Assembly (NCBI GenBank): GCA_945900785.1
Contig: CAMDJM010000046.1
Coordinates: 1-38,889, forward strand
Length of the DNA stretch: 38,889 nucleotides
Direction of reading: 5' to 3'
From: Akkermansia muciniphila
Lineage (GTDB): Bacteria > Verrucomicrobiota > Verrucomicrobiia > Verrucomicrobiales > V1-33
The notes under the pieces were generated by a model. It saw only the letters and a list, made by a program, of their open reading frames with translations, searched no databases and was not told the DNA's origin. Shown here piece by piece: positions 35,666 through 38,889 of this stretch. Both the position numbers and the translations under genes were made by a program. Each line of letters begins with the position of its first letter. Within the stretch, counting starts at the first letter, position 1.

Positions 35666-36433
35666 ATGATTCACCCCACCGCCATCATCCACCCCGCTGC
35701 GGAAATCGCGGCCGGGGTTAGCGTGGGGCCGTATTGTGTGATCGGCGAGGGAGTGAATCTGGGCGAAGGCTGCGTCCTGCACAACGGGGTGACCCTGACC
35801 GGCCCCGCCACCATTGGAGCCCGGAACACGTTTTTCACAGGAGCCTGCATCGGCGGCGTCACCCAGGACCTGAAGTATCAGGGCGAGCCCACCTTCCTCG
35901 AAATCGGCGATTGCAACGTCTTCCGGGAATGCACCACCGTCAACCGCGGCACCCTGCCCGGAGCCAAAACCATCATCGGTAACCACAACCTCTTCCTCGC
36001 CTACTGCCACATCGCCCACGACTGCACCGTTGGAAATCGCGTCATCTTTTCCAACAACGGCACCCTCGCCGGGCATGTGATTGTGGAAGACTTCGTCATC
36101 CTCGGTGGCCTCACCGCCGTGCACCAATTCTGCCGCCTCGGCCAGCACGCCATCACTGGCGGATGCAGCAAAATCGTCAAGGACGTCCCGCCCTATATGA
36201 TCGTCGATGGCAACCCCGCCGCCGTCCGCGGCGTCAACGTCGTCGGTCTTCAACGCCATGGCTGGGATGAAGCGGCCATCCGCCCCCTCAAGGAAGCCTA
36301 CAAGTCCCTCTTCCTGCGCGACCAAAACCAGACCGACGCCCTCGCCGAACTCGCCCCCCTCACCGAAACCAGCCCCGCCATCGCCCACCTCGCCACCTTC
36401 ATCCAATCCAGCCAGCGCGGCATTGCGCGGTAG
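35666..36433 (+). CDS. lpxA: UDP-N-acetylglucosamine acyltransferase
   Basis: Transfers the 3-hydroxyacyl chain from ACP to UDP-GlcNAc, the first step of lipid A synthesis. 255 residues, typical length. The left-handed beta-helix hexapeptide repeats are visible from residue 2 (IHPTAIIHPAAEIAAGVSVG) to about 185, with catalytic H118 in HIAHDCTVGN (equivalent to E. coli H125) and H115 before it. The C-terminal helical part has GVNVVGLQRHGW. It starts 60 bases after the lpxC-fabZ stop on the same strand, so the two genes of the same pathway likely share a transcript. No Shine-Dalgarno. Confidence 0.96.
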   Translation: MIHPTAIIHPAAEIAAGVSVGPYCVIGEGVNLGEGCVLHNGVTLTGPATIGARNTFFTGACIGGVTQDLKYQGEPTFLEIGDCNVFRECTTVNRGTLPGAKTIIGNHNLFLAYCHIAHDCTVGNRVIFSNNGTLAGHVIVEDFVILGGLTAVHQFCRLGQHAITGGCSKIVKDVPPYMIVDGNPAAVRGVNVVGLQRHGWDEAAIRPLKEAYKSLFLRDQNQTDALAELAPLTETSPAIAHLATFIQSSQRGIAR

Positions 36434-36456
36434 TTTACACCACTTCTGATAAGTCC

Positions 36457-36630
36457 ATGCCCGCGACTCACGAGATTCGAGCTGATTATGATCGGGATAC
36501 GATTACAGTGTATCAGGCATATGATTCAGCTATAGCCGATGCCGCCATCAAGGCTCAAAAGTTTGTCGAATTGAGGCGACCCCGCAAAACTCCATGCATC
36601 AGATTTACTATTTTCCGAACTTATGAGTGA
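36457..36630 (+). pseudogene. Truncated DUF4291 gene remnant
   Basis: An ATG at 36457 opens a 57-codon frame whose first 37 residues (MPATHEIRADYDRDTITVYQ, then AYDSAIADAAIKAQKFV) match the N-terminus of DUF4291 proteins, which are normally about 190-200 residues. After KFV the likeness ends and unrelated residues lead to TGA at 36628-36630. The frame runs 8 bases into the carbonic anhydrase gene. The break is near 36567. This is a 5' fragment left by a deletion or rearrangement; no frameshifted continuation is visible downstream. Confidence 0.7.
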
Positions 36631-37279
36631 CATTAAAAACCTAATCCAAAACAACCGCACCTGGGCGGCCGGGATGACGGAGCGCGATCCGGATTTCTTT
36701 GGCAGGCTGGCGCGGCAGCAGGCTCCGGAATACCTTTGGATCGGCTGCGCAGACAGCCGCGTGCCGGCCAATGAAATCGCTGGACTGATGCCAGGAGAAC
36801 TGTTTGTGCACCGCAATGTGGCCAATCTGGTGGTGCATTCCGACCTGAATTGCCTCTCCGTGATGCAATACGCGGTCGATGTGCTGAAGGTGAAACACAT
36901 CATCGTCACCGGGCACTATAATTGCGGCGGCATCATTGCCGCCCTGCGGAATCAATCCTTTGGCCTGATCGACAACTGGCTGCGTCACGTGCAGGATGTC
37001 CATCACCAGCACCGGGAGGAAATTGATAGCCTGGAGAAGGAATCCGCCCGGATTGCAAAGCTTTCCGAGATCAATGTGCTCGCCCAGGTGGTCAATGTCT
37101 GCCGCACCACGGTGGTGCAAAACGCTTGGCAAAGCGGCCAAAATGTCTCCGTGCACGGCTGGATCTATGATGTGAAGGATGGCCTGATCCACAGCCTTGT
37201 GGAGGCGATCAGTGACCCGGAAACAGCCTTGGAACTCCATAGCAGCGGCCTGAAGCGCGTGCGGCGCGGGGTGGCTTGA
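36623..37279 (+). CDS. can: Beta-class carbonic anhydrase
   Basis: Interconverts carbon dioxide and bicarbonate, using zinc. 218 residues, full length. The zinc ligands and active-site pair are C42, D44 (CADSRVP), H98 and C101 (GHYNCGG), with exactly the residue numbers of E. coli Can. Also seen are FVHRNVANLV and a C-terminal helix ending NVSVHGWIYDVKDG. It supplies bicarbonate for carboxylations such as fatty acid synthesis. It begins just inside the 3' end of the DUF4291 remnant, so its own promoter must lie in or upstream of that remnant. Confidence 0.95.
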   Translation: MSDIKNLIQNNRTWAAGMTERDPDFFGRLARQQAPEYLWIGCADSRVPANEIAGLMPGELFVHRNVANLVVHSDLNCLSVMQYAVDVLKVKHIIVTGHYNCGGIIAALRNQSFGLIDNWLRHVQDVHHQHREEIDSLEKESARIAKLSEINVLAQVVNVCRTTVVQNAWQSGQNVSVHGWIYDVKDGLIHSLVEAISDPETALELHSSGLKRVRRGVA

Positions 37280-37297
37280 AGAGGAGAGTTAAGCCAT

Positions 37298-37951
37298 TCA
37301 GGCGATTGCCCCGGAAAAGGGTAGTACCGGCAAAAGGCCATGGCGGCGGGCGAAGCTTCCCAGGAGGGCGAGACCGGCGGTTTGGCTTTTCTCCGGGTGA
37401 AATTGGGTCGCGATCAGGTTGCCCCGCTGGATGGCGCAGACAAATGAACCCTCATAATCCGTTACCCCAGCGGTGAGGGAAGCATCCGCCGGCGCGGGAT
37501 AGTAGGAATGGACGAAATAGAAAAACGGATCCTGCTCCTGCCCGGCCCAAATGGGGGCGTCCGGCTGACTCAGGGTGACGCGGTTCCAGCCCATGTGCGG
37601 CACCTTCAATCCGGGCTTGGCGGGAAAACGGACGACCTCTCCTTCAAAGATCCCCAGTCCAGCAACACCGGGGTTTTCCTGGCTCCGCTCGAAGAGGGCC
37701 TGGTATCCGATGCAGATGCCGAAAAAGGGCCGGTCGGACCGGATCCAATCGCGCAGCGGATCCACCAGTCCCTGACGGCCCAGCCCGGCCATGGAATCAT
37801 CAAAACGGCCCTGCCCCGGAAATACCAAAGCGTCCACCCCGTCGAATCCCGCCGGGCTGTTCACGTAATCCGCCTCCACGCCGGCAAAGCGCAGGGCATT
37901 CCGCACGCTTTGCAGATTGCCGCCGCCGTAATCGATTATGCCGAGCTTCAT
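37298..37951 (-). CDS. hisH: Imidazole glycerol phosphate synthase glutaminase subunit
   Basis: Releases ammonia from glutamine and channels it to HisF in histidine biosynthesis. 217 residues. The class-I glutaminase triad is visible: C80 in GICIGYQAL, H185 and E187 in ATQFHPEKS. The nucleophile elbow reads GICIGYQ where most HisH proteins have GICLGMQ, and the oxyanion-side motif reads FPGQGRFDD rather than PGVGAF, so this is a somewhat divergent member. It follows hisB on the minus strand after 114 bases that hold an inverted repeat. hisF and hisA are not seen; they may lie beyond this window. Confidence 0.92.
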   Translation of the reverse strand: MKLGIIDYGGGNLQSVRNALRFAGVEADYVNSPAGFDGVDALVFPGQGRFDDSMAGLGRQGLVDPLRDWIRSDRPFFGICIGYQALFERSQENPGVAGLGIFEGEVVRFPAKPGLKVPHMGWNRVTLSQPDAPIWAGQEQDPFFYFVHSYYPAPADASLTAGVTDYEGSFVCAIQRGNLIATQFHPEKSQTAGLALLGSFARRHGLLPVLPFSGAIA

Positions 37952-38060
37952 GGGGGGAGGAGAGTTATTGGTTATTGGTTACTAGTTATCGGGGAGGCAC
38001 CGAAAAAGATGCAGCGAAGGTTTTACTGATAACTAATAACCAATAACCCCTCCCCTCCCC
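37952..38060. repeat. Inverted repeat with TTATTGGTTATT-type arms between hisB and hisH
   Basis: The left arm (about 37952-37990) runs from a G-rich end through GTTATTGGTTATTGG to TAGTTATC. The right arm (38028-38060) is its imperfect complement, GATAACTAATAACCAATAACC, then a C-rich end (CCCCTCCCC). About 37 bases separate them. The ends are G-rich and C-rich blocks that also pair. It may form a long hairpin in the hisB-hisH mRNA. It resembles a small palindromic intergenic or MITE-like element rather than a terminator. Confidence 0.6.
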
Positions 38061-38065
38061 TGCCC

Positions 38066-38659
38066 CTACAGCGCTTCCTTGGTGCTGGGCACGCCCTGGA
38101 CGCGGGGGTCGTGGCGGATGGCTTGGTCGAGGGCGCGGGCGAGGCCTTTGAAGAGGGCTTCTGCCATATGGTGGGCGTCGCGCCCGTAAAGGATTTCCGT
38201 GTGGAGATTCGCAGCCAGATTGAAGGCGAAGGCGCGCATGAATTCCTCGACGAGCTGAAAGGGGAAAAGGCCGATGGCATCCACCCGCTCCGGCACCCGG
38301 TGTTCGAGGTAGGCGCGGCCGCTCAGGTCCAAGACGACCCGGGCGAGGGTTTCGTCCATGGGGAGCAGCATGGAACCGTAGCGGACAATGCCATGCTTGT
38401 CGCCTAAAGCCTGGCGCACTGCCTGACCGAGGACGATTCCGGTGTCTTCAACGGTGTGGTGGAAGTCGACATGGAGGTCGCCTTTGGCGCGGACGGTAAG
38501 ATCGATCAGGCTGTGCCTGGCAAAGAGGGTAAGCATATGGTCAAAAAAACCAATGCCGGTATCGATGTCAGCCCGGCCTGATCCGTCGAGCGACAGCGTC
38601 AGGGAAATGTCCGTTTCCGCAGTGCGGCGGGAGAGGGTGGCAGTGCGGGGAGCAGGCAT
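38066..38659 (-). CDS. hisB: Imidazoleglycerol-phosphate dehydratase
   Basis: Dehydrates imidazole glycerol phosphate in histidine synthesis, with two manganese ions. 197 residues, the monofunctional dehydratase size (no phosphatase half as in E. coli). Metal-binding motifs are present in both halves: [11 protein letters not shown] at 33-43, H67-H-T-V-E-D72, and D161-A-H-H-M-A-E167. It starts 5 bases after the stop of the preceding membrane protein gene, so they are co-transcribed. hisH follows. Confidence 0.96.
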   Translation of the reverse strand: MPAPRTATLSRRTAETDISLTLSLDGSGRADIDTGIGFFDHMLTLFARHSLIDLTVRAKGDLHVDFHHTVEDTGIVLGQAVRQALGDKHGIVRYGSMLLPMDETLARVVLDLSGRAYLEHRVPERVDAIGLFPFQLVEEFMRAFAFNLAANLHTEILYGRDAHHMAEALFKGLARALDQAIRHDPRVQGVPSTKEAL

Positions 38660-38664
38660 GCAGT

Positions 38665-38889
38665 TTAATCGTCAGAGCCACCCTTCTTTTTGGCGAGGGC
38701 TTTGACGATGAGAAGGATGACGAGGAGGGCGGCGGCACCGCCGATGAGGATCACGGAAAGGCTGCTGGAAGAATCCGCAGGAGCGGTCTCTTCCAGTTCG
38801 GGTTTGGTTTCGCCTTCACCTGCGGTGGCAGGAGCAGGCTTTCTGACGGGCTGGCCCCCTTCAGTTTTGGCGGGTTCTTTGGCCTTGGC
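38665..38889 (-). CDS. C-terminal end of a membrane-anchored protein (partial)
   Basis: 74 residues enter from the right edge on the minus strand and stop with TAA at 38667-38665. The visible part is Lys/Ala/Pro/Glu-rich and probably disordered ([17 protein letters not shown]), followed by one membrane segment, [22 protein letters not shown], and a short basic tail KKKGGSDD. That topology is a C-terminal single-pass anchor. No family can be named from this piece. It is directly upstream of hisB with a 5-base gap, so it shares the operon. Confidence 0.7.
   Translation of the reverse strand, partial: AKAKEPAKTEGGQPVRKPAPATAGEGETKPELEETAPADSSSSLSVILIGGAAALLVILLIVKALAKKKGGSDD

Noticed and set aside
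34259-36406. 715-codon open frame on the minus strand
   Set aside because: It lies opposite lpxC-fabZ and lpxA, which have complete family motifs. Its product is Gly/Asp/Ala/Val-rich without domains, a shadow caused by GC-rich codon bias.

Overview
The window is most likely from the chromosome of a member of the Verrucomicrobiota, or a close PVC-superphylum relative. Evidence seen directly: an LpxC-FabZ fusion followed by lpxA (Gram-negative lipid A synthesis); several very large secreted proteins of the planctomycete/verrucomicrobial type (PSCyt1-DUF1549-DUF1553, DUF1501, and a PVC-type beta-propeller/c-type heme protein); high GC with strongly C-ending codons; and gene starts that mostly lack a Shine-Dalgarno sequence and sit behind C/T-rich leaders. 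No species can be named from this alone.

Layout. 1-2290 is an accessory-looking, lower-GC stretch: a possible transposase tail, a hairpin, two orphan hypothetical genes and about 0.8 kb without a convincing gene but with inverted repeats. 2291-7949 is a metabolic/stress block: a siroheme sulfite reductase, a Nudix protein, Dps, a double PRC-barrel protein, and a CbiX-type chelatase fused to an Fe-S domain that could supply siroheme to the reductase. 8028-9724 holds a tRNA-Val, a coiled-coil hypothetical, and an overlapping small-protein/nucleotidyltransferase pair that looks like a toxin-antitoxin-type module. 9908-11421 is an ECF sigma factor/anti-sigma pair. Convergent to it is a protein resembling D-apionate lactonase (11452-13365), followed by tRNA-Met. 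13793-15700 is ilvB with a good promoter and a perfect terminator hairpin.

16353-19958 is a 1201-residue secreted heme/propeller protein with a compositionally odd internal segment. A pair of REP-like hairpins follows, then a pseudopilin-like protein and an iron-type ABC permease. 22832-28580 is a minus-strand group of three secreted proteins (CxxCH protein, PSCyt1/DUF1549/DUF1553, DUF1501). 28802-32104 has a small lipoprotein and an FtsX-type permease. 32203-36433 has the primary sigma factor rpoD diverging from lpxC-fabZ and lpxA. 36457-38889 has a truncated DUF4291 gene, a beta-carbonic anhydrase, and hisH, hisB and a C-terminally anchored membrane protein on the minus strand.

The items most worth follow-up are the overlapping nucleotidyltransferase module (8877-9724), two gene remnants (DUF1801-like at 22725, DUF4291 at 36457), the REP-like hairpin pair (19966-20078), other palindromic intergenic elements (2063-2181, 37952-38060), the low-GC insert in the 1201-residue protein, the AT-hook-like motif in the primary sigma factor, and the scarcity of Shine-Dalgarno sequences. 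I did not find a clearly unprecedented multi-gene system. No CRISPR array, rRNA or intact mobile element is visible.
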